Notes under the pieces: model-generated | The model's input: only the letters and a program-made list of their open reading frames with translations | Databases searched by the model: none | Told to the model about the DNA's origin: nothing | NCBI RefSeq assembly: GCF_900101345.1 | Contig: NZ_FMUX01000019.1 | Coordinates: forward strand, 78,835 to 142,834 | Source: Desulfoluna spongiiphila | Lineage (GTDB): Bacteria > Desulfobacterota > Desulfobacteria > Desulfobacterales > Desulfolunaceae | Direction of reading: 5' to 3' | DNA: 64,000 nt | In this document: positions 1 to 8,530 of the stretch, in pieces | Layout: every line of letters starts with the position of its first letter | Numbering within the stretch: position 1 is the stretch's first letter | Program-made: the position numbers and the translations under genes

Positions 1-957
1 GTGGGAGATGCCGGGTGGTCCTATGCCCATGATGTGGCCCGCAAGGCCATTGAGGCCCTGCCCGATGTGGAGGTGAAGTATCTGGAGGCGGTCAAGGAAG
101 GGGCTGACTCCGAGCGCGTCTTCCTCAAAATGGCCCGCAACAAGTACGACCTTATTTTCGGCACCAGCTTCGGGTACATGAACCCCATGCTGAAGGTGTC
201 CAAAAAATTTCCCAAGACCGTGTTCATGCATTGCTCCGGCTATGAGACCTCCAAGAACATGGGCAACTACTTCGGCCGCATGTACCAGGCCCGTTACCTC
301 TCCGGCATGGTGGCCGGTGCCATGACCAAGAGCAACGTGCTCGGGTACGTGGGCGCTTTCCCCATGCCTGAGGTGATCCGCGGGATCAACGCCTTTACCC
401 TGGGTGCCCGGTCCGTGAACCCCAAAGCTGAAGTGCGCGTGGTCTGGACCAAGACCTGGTACGACCCCGCCATCGAAAAAGAGGGCGCCAAAAGCCTTCT
501 GGATGTGGGCGCAGACGTCATCGCCCAGCATCAGGACTCCCCCGGTCCCCAGGAAGCAGCCCAGGAGCGCGGGGTTTACTCCATCGGGTACAATACCGAC
601 ATGAGCTCCTTTGCACCCAAGTCCCACCTCGTGGCGCCCATCTGGAACTGGACTCCTTTTTATATGGAGGTTCTCCAGAGCGTCAAAGACGGAACCTGGA
701 AGAGCGGCTCCACCTGGAACGGCCTGGCCGAAGGTGTGGTGGACTTGAGCCCCATGAGCGACATGGTGCCCGCCGATGTCCAGAAAAAGGTCCTTGCGCG
801 TCGCGACGAGATCAAGGACGGCAGCTATGTTGTCTTCTCCGGGCCGGTCAAGGACCAGTCCGGTACCGTTCGTATTGCCGACGGCACCGAGCCTTCGGAT
901 CAGGACCTTCTCAAGATGGGATGGTTCGTTGAAGGCGTCATCGGCACCACCAAGTAG
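1..957 (+). CDS. BMP-family ABC transporter substrate-binding protein, 5' end cut off by window
   Basis: Periplasmic binding protein of the basic-membrane-protein (BMP/Med) family, which delivers purine nucleosides or related bases to an ABC importer. The open frame runs from base 1 with no signal peptide; the visible sequence begins at the family's early VGDAGWSYAHD-like segment, so about 40 N-terminal residues including the signal peptide lie outside the window. Further family landmarks are GTSFGYMNPMLKV, PEVIRGINAFTLGARSVNP, VVWTKTWYDP and the C-terminal GWFVEGVIG. The GTG at base 1 is therefore almost certainly an internal valine. It is followed by two permeases, a phosphoribosyltransferase and an ATPase on the same strand. 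The transport class is solid; the exact ligand is inferred from the neighbouring purine salvage gene. Confidence 0.93.
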   Translation: MGDAGWSYAHDVARKAIEALPDVEVKYLEAVKEGADSERVFLKMARNKYDLIFGTSFGYMNPMLKVSKKFPKTVFMHCSGYETSKNMGNYFGRMYQARYLSGMVAGAMTKSNVLGYVGAFPMPEVIRGINAFTLGARSVNPKAEVRVVWTKTWYDPAIEKEGAKSLLDVGADVIAQHQDSPGPQEAAQERGVYSIGYNTDMSSFAPKSHLVAPIWNWTPFYMEVLQSVKDGTWKSGSTWNGLAEGVVDLSPMSDMVPADVQKKVLARRDEIKDGSYVVFSGPVKDQSGTVRIADGTEPSDQDLLKMGWFVEGVIGTTK

Positions 958-1044
958 CACCACGGTTTGCAGTATCCCCCGACGCGGTCCCTGTTGACGG
1001 GCACCGCTTTCCGGGGCACCTGCACCCGGGCTGGACACTGTGGG

Positions 1045-1071
1045 GGGGGGAACATAACGTTCCCCCCTTTT
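1045..1071 (+). terminator. Hairpin plus T-run after the binding-protein gene
   Basis: A nine-base-pair stem (GGGGGGAAC with GTTCCCCCC, five-base loop) is followed by TTTT. It lies between the binding protein and the first permease. A partial terminator here would give the usual excess of binding protein over membrane components; that role is inferred. Confidence 0.75.
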
Positions 1072-1108
1072 GTATATTGACCCAAGGACAGATGAATCCC
1101 ATACCACG

Positions 1109-2173
1109 ATGTTTGATTTAACCATCAGAAAACGCCAGGATACCCTGGGCTGGACAGCGGTCCTGATCTATTGCGGTGCCGTTGCCATGTCCCTTGTCTT
1201 GAGCGCCGGCATGCTGCTTTTTCAGGGCAATTCGCCCCTGGAGGGGCTTTGGCTCCTGCTCCAGGGCGCCTTCGGATCCTCCTATGCCATCGAGGACTGC
1301 CTGATCAAGGCGATCCCCATCTACCTCTGCTCCCTGGGGGTGGCCATTGCCTTTCGGCTTCAGATCTGGAACATCGGTGCCGAAGGCCAGTTTGCTCTGG
1401 GGGCCATCGGAGCCACCTGGGTGGCCATCACCTTTCCCGGCCACCCCTCCTGGGTGATGATCCCGGCCATGATGGCTGCGGCCTTTGTCTTCGGCGGGCT
1501 CTGGGGCGTGATTCCGGCGGTGCTGAAGTTAAAAGCAAAGGCCAACGAGATTATCGTGACCCTGATGCTCAACTACATTGCCATCCTCTTTCTCGATTAC
1601 CTGGTCTACGGGCCCTGGAAGTCCCCTGACAGCTACGGTTTCCCCATGACCCGGGAGTTTTCGGCAGGGGCCATCATCGGCAAGATCGGGGAGACCAACC
1701 TCAACTGGGGGCTCCTGATCTGCCTGCTCTCGGGCCTTGTGATCTATGTCTTTTTCCGGTTTACCCTCATGGGCTATGAACTCAAAGCCAGCGGTGAAAA
1801 CGTTCGTGCCGCCCGGTACGCCCGGCTGCCCTACGAACGGCTGGTGATTATCTCCATGCTCCTCAGCGGTGCCTTTGCCGGCTGGGCCGGGTGCGTGGAG
1901 GCTTCGGCCACCCTCAACCGACTTCAGCCCACCATCATGGTGGGGTACGGATACACCGCCATCGTGGTGGCCTGGCTGGCACGCCTCAACCCCTTTTATA
2001 TCGGGATCTCCTCGTTTCTCCTGGCCGGCCTCAGGGTGGGGGTGGAAAACCTCCAGCTGGAGCTCCAGGTACCGGCCGCCTTCGGTGAGATCATGGAGGG
2101 CCTTATCCTGTTGACCATCCTTGCGGGCACCTTTTTCGTCCATTACCGATTTACACGGAGGCAGCGGTCATGA
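1109..2173 (+). CDS. ABC transporter permease, BMP/nucleoside type (first)
   Basis: Integral membrane subunit of the BMP-type importer, about 354 residues with eight or more hydrophobic segments. The conserved permease block IWNIGAEGQFALGAIGATW lies near residue 85, and the cytoplasmic coupling region around GYELKASGENVRAARYA lies near residue 225, both typical of YufP/NupP-like proteins. The frame is open further upstream from about 1070, but that stretch overlaps the T-run of the terminator, so the ATG at 1109 is preferred; the ribosome site before it is weak. The stop overlaps the start of the next permease in an ATGA, indicating translational coupling. Confidence 0.92.
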   Translation: MFDLTIRKRQDTLGWTAVLIYCGAVAMSLVLSAGMLLFQGNSPLEGLWLLLQGAFGSSYAIEDCLIKAIPIYLCSLGVAIAFRLQIWNIGAEGQFALGAIGATWVAITFPGHPSWVMIPAMMAAAFVFGGLWGVIPAVLKLKAKANEIIVTLMLNYIAILFLDYLVYGPWKSPDSYGFPMTREFSAGAIIGKIGETNLNWGLLICLLSGLVIYVFFRFTLMGYELKASGENVRAARYARLPYERLVIISMLLSGAFAGWAGCVEASATLNRLQPTIMVGYGYTAIVVAWLARLNPFYIGISSFLLAGLRVGVENLQLELQVPAAFGEIMEGLILLTILAGTFFVHYRFTRRQRS

Positions 2174-3090
2174 CCCCCGATATCCTCATTCCCCTCCTGG
2201 CGGCGACGGTGCAGTCCGGCACCCCCATTCTCTTTGCCACCCTCGGAGCCATCTTCTGCGAAAAATCAGGGGTCCTGAACCTAGGCGTGGAGGGCATCAT
2301 GGCGGTGGGCGCCCTGGCGGGGTTTGCCGTCTCCTATGCCACGGGCAGCATCTGGCTCGGGTTTCTGGCCGGCGGGTTCGCCGGTGTGCTCATGGGAGGG
2401 ATCCATGGCCTGGTGTGTCTGGGGTTCCTGGGAAACCAGGTGGTCTCAGGCCTGGCCCTTACCATTTTGGGGGTGGGGCTGGCCAATTACCTCGGCACCC
2501 CCCTGATCGGATTGAACGCCCCGGGATTCGTCCCGCTGGATGTCCCGCTCCTGGCCCGTGTCCCCTTTGTTGGGCCGGTTTTTTTTCAGCACGATGCCCT
2601 GGTGTACATCTCCTACGGGATCCCCGTAGGCATGTGGTATTTTTTCCGCAACACCCGGGCCGGGCTCCGGCTCCGGTCCGCAGGCGAAAACCCCGATGCC
2701 GCCCAGGCCGCAGGGATCAATTCCGTCAATTACCGATGGATGGGGGTGCTCTCCGGCGGATTTTTCATGGGCCTCGGCGGGGCCTATCTCTCCCTTGCCT
2801 ACACCCATATGTGGGCCAACCACCTCACCTCCGGGCGAGGCTGGATTGCCGTTGCCCTGGTGATTTTTGCCTTTTGGAACCCGATTCGGGCCGTGGCCGG
2901 GGCCTACCTCTTCGGCGGTGTGATGGCCTTTCAGTTCAGGCTCCAGGCTTCGGGGACCCATATCCCCTCCTCGTTTTTGCTGATGCTGCCCTACGTTCTG
3001 ACCTTGAGCGTGCTGGTCTTTTCATCCTGGAAGGGGGGGAGCTCGGCCACGCCCCAGGCCCTGGGCGTCAACATCGAACCCGCGGATTGA
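2170..3090 (+). CDS. ABC transporter permease, BMP/nucleoside type (second)
   Basis: Second membrane subunit, 306 residues. It shows the YufQ/NupQ-type blocks FCEKSGVLNLGVEGIMAVGA near residue 35 and GLRLRSAGENPDAAQAAGIN near residue 165, which is the coupling loop to the ATPase. Hydrophobic segments run through the whole protein. It starts inside the last codons of the upstream permease (ATGA overlap), so the two are translated together as the transport channel. Its substrate should match that of the adjacent binding protein, inferred to be a purine nucleoside or base. Confidence 0.93.
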   Translation: MTPDILIPLLAATVQSGTPILFATLGAIFCEKSGVLNLGVEGIMAVGALAGFAVSYATGSIWLGFLAGGFAGVLMGGIHGLVCLGFLGNQVVSGLALTILGVGLANYLGTPLIGLNAPGFVPLDVPLLARVPFVGPVFFQHDALVYISYGIPVGMWYFFRNTRAGLRLRSAGENPDAAQAAGINSVNYRWMGVLSGGFFMGLGGAYLSLAYTHMWANHLTSGRGWIAVALVIFAFWNPIRAVAGAYLFGGVMAFQFRLQASGTHIPSSFLLMLPYVLTLSVLVFSSWKGGSSATPQALGVNIEPAD

Positions 3091-3173
3091 CCTTCAGGAT
3101 GAAATTCATCTCTGAATTGTATATACTTGGATTTTTTACCAACCATTACCGATACGTAAATGTGGAGTGAAGC

Positions 3174-3665
3174 ATGAGCGATTCGTCCCGATACCAGAGA
3201 CGCTACCCCATCTCCTGGGAGCAGCTGCACCGTGATGCCAAGGCCCTGGCCTGGCGTCTCCTTGACATGGACATCACCTGGAAAGGCATCGCCGCCGTGA
3301 CCCGCGGGGGCCTTGTGCCCGCGGCCGTCATCGCCAGGGAGCTGGATATTCATTACGTGGAGACCATCTGCATCTCCAGCTACACCTGGAAAGAGCAGGG
3401 CCAGGCCACCATCATCAAGCCCCTGCGGGACAGCGGGGAGGGCTGGCTCATTATCGATGACCTCGTGGACACCGGCAAGACCGCCCAGGTGGTGAGGAAC
3501 ATGCTTCCCGGTGCCCATTTTGCAACCCTCTACGCCAAGCCCGAGGGCAAGCCCCATGTGGACACCTTCATCACCGAAGTGGGCCAGGATACCTGGATTC
3601 TCTTTCCCTGGGACTCGGAGTCCTGCTTTGTGGAACCTTTAGTCGGGATGAATAAGAAAAAATGA
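3174..3665 (+). CDS. gpt: Xanthine(-guanine) phosphoribosyltransferase
   Basis: Cytoplasmic purine salvage enzyme that joins xanthine, guanine or hypoxanthine to PRPP to give the nucleotide. At 163 residues it is close to the enterobacterial Gpt length. Landmarks are AVTRGGLVPAAVIARELDI near residue 40, ETICISSYTW near 62, the PRPP-binding loop LIIDDLVDTGKTAQ near 92, and FATLYAKPEGKP near 118. GGAGTG precedes the ATG at a workable distance. Its last codons overlap the ATPase start (ATGA), so it belongs to the transporter operon. The association suggests imported purine bases are trapped directly as nucleotides. Confidence 0.93.
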   Translation: MSDSSRYQRRYPISWEQLHRDAKALAWRLLDMDITWKGIAAVTRGGLVPAAVIARELDIHYVETICISSYTWKEQGQATIIKPLRDSGEGWLIIDDLVDTGKTAQVVRNMLPGAHFATLYAKPEGKPHVDTFITEVGQDTWILFPWDSESCFVEPLVGMNKKK

Positions 3666-5152
3666 CACAGCCTGCCAATACCGTCATCGCCCTTGAGGGG
3701 ATCAGCAAATCCTTTGGAGCCGTTCACGCCAACCGGGATATCTGCCTGTCCATCCGTCAGGGCACGGTCAAGGCGCTCCTCGGGGAAAACGGGGCGGGCA
3801 AGAGCACGCTCATGAGTATCCTGGCAGGGCGTCTGCAACCCGATGCCGGGCGCATTGTCGTGGACGGCGTGCCCCGCCGGTTCGCTTCGGCCAAGGATGC
3901 CATCGATGCCGGTATCGGCATGGTCTATCAGCATTTCAAGCTGGTGGAGTCCATGACCGTTGCCGAAAACGTCTTCCTCGGCCAGGAGGGCGGACGCCTT
4001 CTCAAGCCGCGGGAGATGGAGGCCACGGTGAATGAGCTGGCCCAGTCCCACAGCCTGGATATCGACCCCGCCGCCAGGGTGGCGGATCTCTCCATGGGCG
4101 AAAAGCAGCGGGTAGAGATCTTGAAGCTGCTTTTGAGAAAGAGCCGGATCCTCATCTTTGATGAGCCCACGGCCGTGCTCACCCCCCAGGAGGGGGACCA
4201 GCTCTTCAAGGCCCTGGCCCTGATGGCCGAACAGGGCAAGTCCATTGTCTTTATCAGCCACAAACTGGGGGAGGTGATGCGTGTGGCCGATGAGGTGGCT
4301 ATCTTGAGGAAAGGGCAGGTCATCGAGGAGAAGGGCATCGAAGAGGTGACCTCCCAGGATGAGCTGGCCTGCATGATGGTGGGCAAAGAGACCTTTCTTT
4401 CCGTGGTGAAAAACGAGGTGGCAGAAGGGGACGTGGTCCTGGATGTCAGGGAGCTGGCCGGAAACGGCTTGGGCGGCGTCTCCCTTACCGTGCGCCGCGG
4501 CGAGATCCTCGGCATCGTGGGGGTGGCCGGAAACGGTCAGAAACCCCTTGTGGAGACCATCTGCGGCCTTCAGGTACCGGAGCGGGGTGCCATCACCATC
4601 CTGGGCAAAAGCTGGAAATCGTTTTTTTCCCGGAGGAAACACCGGGAGACCTTGAGCTATATCCCCGAGGATCGCATCGGCCTTGCCACCTGTCCGTCCA
4701 TGAACCTTGCGGACAACTTCCTGCTGACCACCCGCAAGGGCTTTCGGCGGGGGCCCTGGCTGAGGCGCAAACGGGTGGAGAGCGAATCCAAAAATGTGGT
4801 GGACCGGTTCAGTGTCCTGCCCGGGCTCCTCTCGTCCCAGGCCCGTCACCTCTCCGGTGGCAACCTTCAGAAGCTGGTTCTGGGCCGGGAGTTTTTCCGG
4901 GACCCGGGGCTCATCGTGGCCGAGCAGCCCACCCAGGGCCTCGATATCGCCACGGCCAAGGCCATCTGGGATCACCTGGTGTCGGCGCGGGAAAGCGCCG
5001 GTATTCTCCTGGTCACCGGTGACCTGAACGAAGCCTTTTCCCTGTCGGACCGCGTGGCCGTGATGTTTGAAGGGGAGATCGTGGATGTTTTCGACGTCTC
5101 GGACACCGACAAGCGCGAGCGTGTCGGGTTGATGATGGCAGGGGCTGCCTGA
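3662..5152 (+). CDS. ABC transporter ATP-binding protein, two ATPase domains (BMP/nucleoside type)
   Basis: Cytoplasmic motor of the importer, 496 residues with two tandem ABC domains as in YufO/NupO and sugar-type RbsA. Domain one has Walker A GENGAGKST near residue 41, signature LSMGEKQRVEIL near 142 and Walker B LIFDEPTAVLTP near 162. Domain two has the usual degenerate P-loop GVAGNGQKP near 288 and signature LSGGNLQKLVLGRE near 397, followed by EQPTQGLD. The start overlaps the gpt stop by four bases. With the two permeases and the binding protein this completes the importer. It is the last gene of the operon, followed by a terminator. Confidence 0.94.
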   Translation: MTQPANTVIALEGISKSFGAVHANRDICLSIRQGTVKALLGENGAGKSTLMSILAGRLQPDAGRIVVDGVPRRFASAKDAIDAGIGMVYQHFKLVESMTVAENVFLGQEGGRLLKPREMEATVNELAQSHSLDIDPAARVADLSMGEKQRVEILKLLLRKSRILIFDEPTAVLTPQEGDQLFKALALMAEQGKSIVFISHKLGEVMRVADEVAILRKGQVIEEKGIEEVTSQDELACMMVGKETFLSVVKNEVAEGDVVLDVRELAGNGLGGVSLTVRRGEILGIVGVAGNGQKPLVETICGLQVPERGAITILGKSWKSFFSRRKHRETLSYIPEDRIGLATCPSMNLADNFLLTTRKGFRRGPWLRRKRVESESKNVVDRFSVLPGLLSSQARHLSGGNLQKLVLGREFFRDPGLIVAEQPTQGLDIATAKAIWDHLVSARESAGILLVTGDLNEAFSLSDRVAVMFEGEIVDVFDVSDTDKRERVGLMMAGAA

Positions 5153-5194
5153 TCCCTATCCCTTTTGAACACTCCCGGTTTTTTCAGTCATAAG

Positions 5195-5227
5195 GGCGTG
5201 CCCGGTGCCTTTGCCGGGCGCGCCTTT
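5195..5227 (+). terminator. Intrinsic terminator of the transporter operon
   Basis: An eleven-pair GC-rich stem (GGCGTGCCCGG with CCGGGCGCGCC, one wobble, eight-base loop) is followed by TTT, 43 bases after the ATPase stop. The rest of the gap 5153-5459 shows only the ribosome-binding site of the next gene. Confidence 0.7.
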
Positions 5228-5459
5228 GTCATATGCCCCCCACGCCCATGACGGGTGTGTGTGGGCCCTTTCCCTGCGCCACCTTCCGGTGGCCGTGATT
5301 CCCTTGCTGTTCGCTGTCGGGCTGGACGGCATGCCGTGGTTGTGAGATCATGGTCCAGATGTTCCATGTCCCTGATACACCTCCTTTATCAAATCCTTCC
5401 TTTGTCTTTTTTGCCGGTTGACACCTTGGAGAACAATTCCAACCTCAAGGGGGTTCTTT

Positions 5460-6548
5460 ATGAAGACCACAAACCTGACCCTGCTTAAACAACTGAAGTT
5501 TTCGCCCCATGAAATCGAGCGTCGCAAGGAGTACCTGGATATCGATGAGCCCAGCAGAGAGGCGCTCGTCTCAATGAGGGGTGTTGTCAGGGCCAATATT
5601 GACAACATTGTGGAGCGTTTTTATGACCGGATTCTGTCCTTTGACGAGATGGACCGTGTCATTGGCGATGCGGAAACCCTGCACCGGCTCAGGAACTATC
5701 AACGGCAGTATATTTTAAGTATGTTCGACGGGGAGTACAGTGAAGATTATGTCCACTCACGGCTTCGCGTCGGGGTCGTACACAAACGCATCGGTGTGGA
5801 CCCGAAGTACTACGTGGCGGCCATTTTTGTTTTAAAGGACGTGTTGTGCAAGCTTGTGGATGACATCTCCGAGGAAAAATGTGAGGTGTGCAGAAAAAAC
5901 AAGTCGGCCATCGACAAGTTGATTATGTTTGACCTGCTGCTTGCCTTTGATACCTACATTTTCAGCCTGATGACCGAAGCGCAGCGAAGCAACGACGAGC
6001 TGGAGACGTACACCGATTCCCTTGAAGAGGTGATCGCAGAGCGCACCAGGCTGCTGGTGGAGCAGGCCAGAAATGACGGGCTTACCGGGTTGTTGAATCA
6101 GCGCGCCTTTTATTCCGAGTTGAAAAAAGAGCTGTTACGGGGCCAGAGGCGGAACCACGCCGTTGTTCTTGTCTATTTTGACCTGGACGGGTTCAAGGCC
6201 TTAAACGACGAACAGGGCCATACCCGCGGGGATGAGGTCCTTGTTGCCGTGGGCGATGCCATGCGGGAGACCCTCCGGGAAACCGAAGTGATGGCACGGT
6301 ACGGCGGCGATGAGTTCTGCATCGTTTTGTCGGATATCACTCTGGAGAACACCGAGGGCGTCTGCCGGCGCTTGTGCGAATCGATCGAACAAAAAACAAA
6401 GGGGACCGGGGTGACCTGCAGCATGGGGGTGGCCGCCTCGACCCCCGAGGAGAGTACGGATGTAAACTCCCTTGTGAAGGCTGCGGACAAGAAGATGTAT
6501 GAAGCCAAAAAGGAACCCGGCTTTTCGATCAAGATACCGGAGGCCTGA
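5460..6548 (+). CDS. Globin-coupled sensor diguanylate cyclase
   Basis: Predicted haem-based sensor (oxygen or another gas) that makes cyclic di-GMP. The 362 residues split into an N-terminal sensor globin (about 1-165), a helical linker (about 165-205) and a GGDEF domain (about 205-355). The globin carries the family block VVHKRIGVDPKYY, with the expected proximal haem histidine at about residue 108. The catalytic motif is RYGGDEF, with GGDEF at about 282-286. The inhibitory I-site position reads RETE instead of RxxD, so product inhibition may be weak or absent. The ATG at 5460 is chosen because AAGGGGG precedes it by seven bases; the frame is open upstream. No EAL domain is present. Alone on its strand. 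Confidence 0.92.
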   Translation: MKTTNLTLLKQLKFSPHEIERRKEYLDIDEPSREALVSMRGVVRANIDNIVERFYDRILSFDEMDRVIGDAETLHRLRNYQRQYILSMFDGEYSEDYVHSRLRVGVVHKRIGVDPKYYVAAIFVLKDVLCKLVDDISEEKCEVCRKNKSAIDKLIMFDLLLAFDTYIFSLMTEAQRSNDELETYTDSLEEVIAERTRLLVEQARNDGLTGLLNQRAFYSELKKELLRGQRRNHAVVLVYFDLDGFKALNDEQGHTRGDEVLVAVGDAMRETLRETEVMARYGGDEFCIVLSDITLENTEGVCRRLCESIEQKTKGTGVTCSMGVAASTPEESTDVNSLVKAADKKMYEAKKEPGFSIKIPEA

Positions 6549-6736
6549 CCGCCAGGTGGGATGAAAAAGGGCGTGTGTAAGAACCCGGGGAATTCCGGGT
6601 GCTCCCTGAAGAAAAATGTGATACGTACCTCAGGCGTTTGACACGGTTGTCACTGATCTTCGGTGGGTTACCCTGCATCAGGAGATTGTGACGGGGATGA
6701 AAAGAATCACTTGGGTGATATGGAGCTGTTTGTTTT

Positions 6737-7807
6737 ATGGTGTTGGCTGGTGTGCGATGTGTGATGAAGGGGTTGATGGGGCTGGTGCTGGTAGCCATGC
6801 TGACCGGGGCGGGGGCTTCAACGGTGTGTGCCGGGGGTGACTCGGCCGTTATTTTTATGTACCACAGGTTCGGGGACGCGCGGTTTCCATCCACCAATAT
6901 CCGGATGGATCAGTTCAAGGAACATCTGGCGTATCTGGAGGAAAACGGGTTTCATGTGGCCCCCCTTGACGAGGTGGTGGCGTCTCTCAAAAGCGGGGAC
7001 AAGCTCCCTGAAAAAACCGTTGCCCTGACCATGGACGATGCCTATGCCAGCGTGTATGAGCATGCCTGGCCCCTTTTGAAAGAGAAAGGCTGGCCCTTTA
7101 CCGTGTTTGTGGGCACGGAGGGCGTGGACAAAGGCTACAACGATTACATGACCTGGGGACAGATGCGGGAACTCAAAAAGGCCGGGGTGCAGTTTGCCAA
7201 CCATACGGCCACCCATCCGCACATGACCGAGAAGGCGCCTGAAGAGACTGAGGAACAGTGGCTTTCACGGCTCAAGGTCGACGTGCTCAAAGCCCAGGAA
7301 CGGCTGGATGAAGAGCTGGGGACCTGTCCGCGGATGCTGGCATACCCGTACGGGGAATACAACACAAAGGTGGCTGATCTGGTTGCCGAACTCGGCTTTA
7401 TCGCCTTTGGCCAGCACTCGGGGGCGGCGGGGTCCACCACCGACTTCAGGGCGGCCCCCAGGTTTCCCATGTCGGAGACATACGGGACCCTTCGGTCGTT
7501 TCGGACCAAATCAAGGTCCCTTGCCCTTCCCGTGGTGTCCATGACACCCTGGGACCCAGAAACCACGGACCGGCAACCTGAACTGGAGGTTTTCCTCGGG
7601 CCCGGCGATGCCCTCTGGAACGAGCTGAGCTGCTACGTCTCCGGCCAGGGCAGGGTGGACATCGAGTGGGTGGTTCCGGGAAAGCAGTTCAAGGTCCGGG
7701 CCAAAGAGCCCTTTTCCGTGGGAAGGCATAAGTACAACCTGACGGTTCCTGCCAAAAACCGCAGGGCCTATCACTGGTTTTCCAGGCAGTGGATTGTCCG
7801 CGAGTAG
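6737..7807 (+). CDS. Exported polysaccharide deacetylase family protein
   Basis: NodB-type carbohydrate esterase (CE4), predicted to remove acetyl groups from a cell-surface or wall polysaccharide. A short hydrophobic signal sequence (about residues 10-32) precedes the catalytic domain. Visible motifs are VIFMYHRFGD near 38, the metal-binding and catalytic pair ALTMDDAY near 97, and the H-x3-H zinc motif NHTATH near 155. About 110 C-terminal residues form a segment I do not recognise. The start is uncertain: ATG 6737 follows GGAG by 11 bases, and ATG 6764 in the same frame also leaves an intact signal peptide. A strong terminator follows the stop. Confidence 0.88.
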   Translation: MVLAGVRCVMKGLMGLVLVAMLTGAGASTVCAGGDSAVIFMYHRFGDARFPSTNIRMDQFKEHLAYLEENGFHVAPLDEVVASLKSGDKLPEKTVALTMDDAYASVYEHAWPLLKEKGWPFTVFVGTEGVDKGYNDYMTWGQMRELKKAGVQFANHTATHPHMTEKAPEETEEQWLSRLKVDVLKAQERLDEELGTCPRMLAYPYGEYNTKVADLVAELGFIAFGQHSGAAGSTTDFRAAPRFPMSETYGTLRSFRTKSRSLALPVVSMTPWDPETTDRQPELEVFLGPGDALWNELSCYVSGQGRVDIEWVVPGKQFKVRAKEPFSVGRHKYNLTVPAKNRRAYHWFSRQWIVRE

Positions 7808-7825
7808 GTCGGACGGTCCGTGCCG

Positions 7826-7860
7826 CGGGTTCCGGGGCAGGTCTCCGGGACCCGTTTTTT
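7826..7860 (+). terminator. Intrinsic terminator after the deacetylase gene
   Basis: A ten-pair stem (CGGGTTCCGG with CCGGGACCCG, one wobble) with a nine-base loop is followed by six T residues, 19 bases after the stop codon. Confidence 0.85.
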
Positions 7861-8530
7861 CAGGGCCCGGGATTGAAGAGACGCGCCACGACAACATCGT
7901 GTAGTGCAACGAAAGCGAGTGGATACATCTTGTATGCCGCCGCCGTTTGAAGACTTTTTCAAAGACCCTCAAAAAGAGTTTGCCAGAGGGGGCCATCTCA
8001 TGTATTATTCGCCCCAAAAAAAGCGGGGTAACATGAGTACATGTCATAATTGCCCCGAACCCAATCCGGATCTTCCGGATTTTTTTGTACCCCAGATGCA
8101 TCACTGATATGTGGGCCGGTTTTTTCCCGGAGACGGAGAAAGGGCTTAGGACCCCATTTTCAGAGGATGCCGACACAACCTGAACAAGGCTTCAAGGACC
8201 GGGGGGGAACCCGGCCCCGCACGACCTGCCTTCTGCATCCCCACACCCCGGAAATGATCCCAGCGGTACTGGGCATTTTTGTATTCGGACGTTGTTACCG
8301 AAAGGGTGTCGTGTATTCAGGAGCTGGTGAAGGCGAGAGAAACCGATTTTCGGTGCCGCAACGAGTTGAGCTGTGCATGGTGATTTGATTTTATTCCAAT
8401 GGGATAAAGACGTTGCCGTCGGGGCCTGGGTCGTTTCGTTCGTCTCATCCGTATCCTAAGGAAGGTGCGTGTTTTTACCCTGTGGGCTTCGGTCTTTTTT
8501 TTACACATCCGCTTTTTGGAGGTAACTTCC
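7861..8530. other. Structured gap upstream of guaB, no convincing gene
   Basis: About 670 bases without a credible protein. Open frames here lack family features and good start signals. The stretch contains an inverted repeat (CTCATGT at 7997-8003 with ACATGAG at 8031-8037, enclosing CCCC and GGGG), a strong intrinsic terminator at 8063-8086, and a weaker CCCAG/CTGGG hairpin with five T ending at 8280. It may hold a small RNA ending at 8086 and a long guaB leader. GGAGG at 8518-8522 is the guaB ribosome site. Confidence 0.5.
8063..8086 (+). terminator. Compact intrinsic terminator without an upstream gene
   Basis: A perfect eight-pair stem (AATCCGGA with TCCGGATT, three-base loop) runs into a T tract at 8081-8086. 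The deacetylase gene already has its own terminator at 7826-7860, so this one probably ends a separate transcript or attenuates readthrough toward guaB. Confidence 0.7.

Noticed and set aside
6697..6840. Alternative reading frame with a hydrophobic start (ATG 6697, AGGAG upstream) just before the deacetylase
   Set aside because: It stops after 47 codons and is out of frame with the deacetylase. It may be a leader peptide, but there is too little to support it.
8465..8530. Upstream extension of guaB by 22 codons
   Set aside because: GGAGG at 8518-8522 is placed for ATG 8531, and IMP dehydrogenases start close to the SFDDVLL block.
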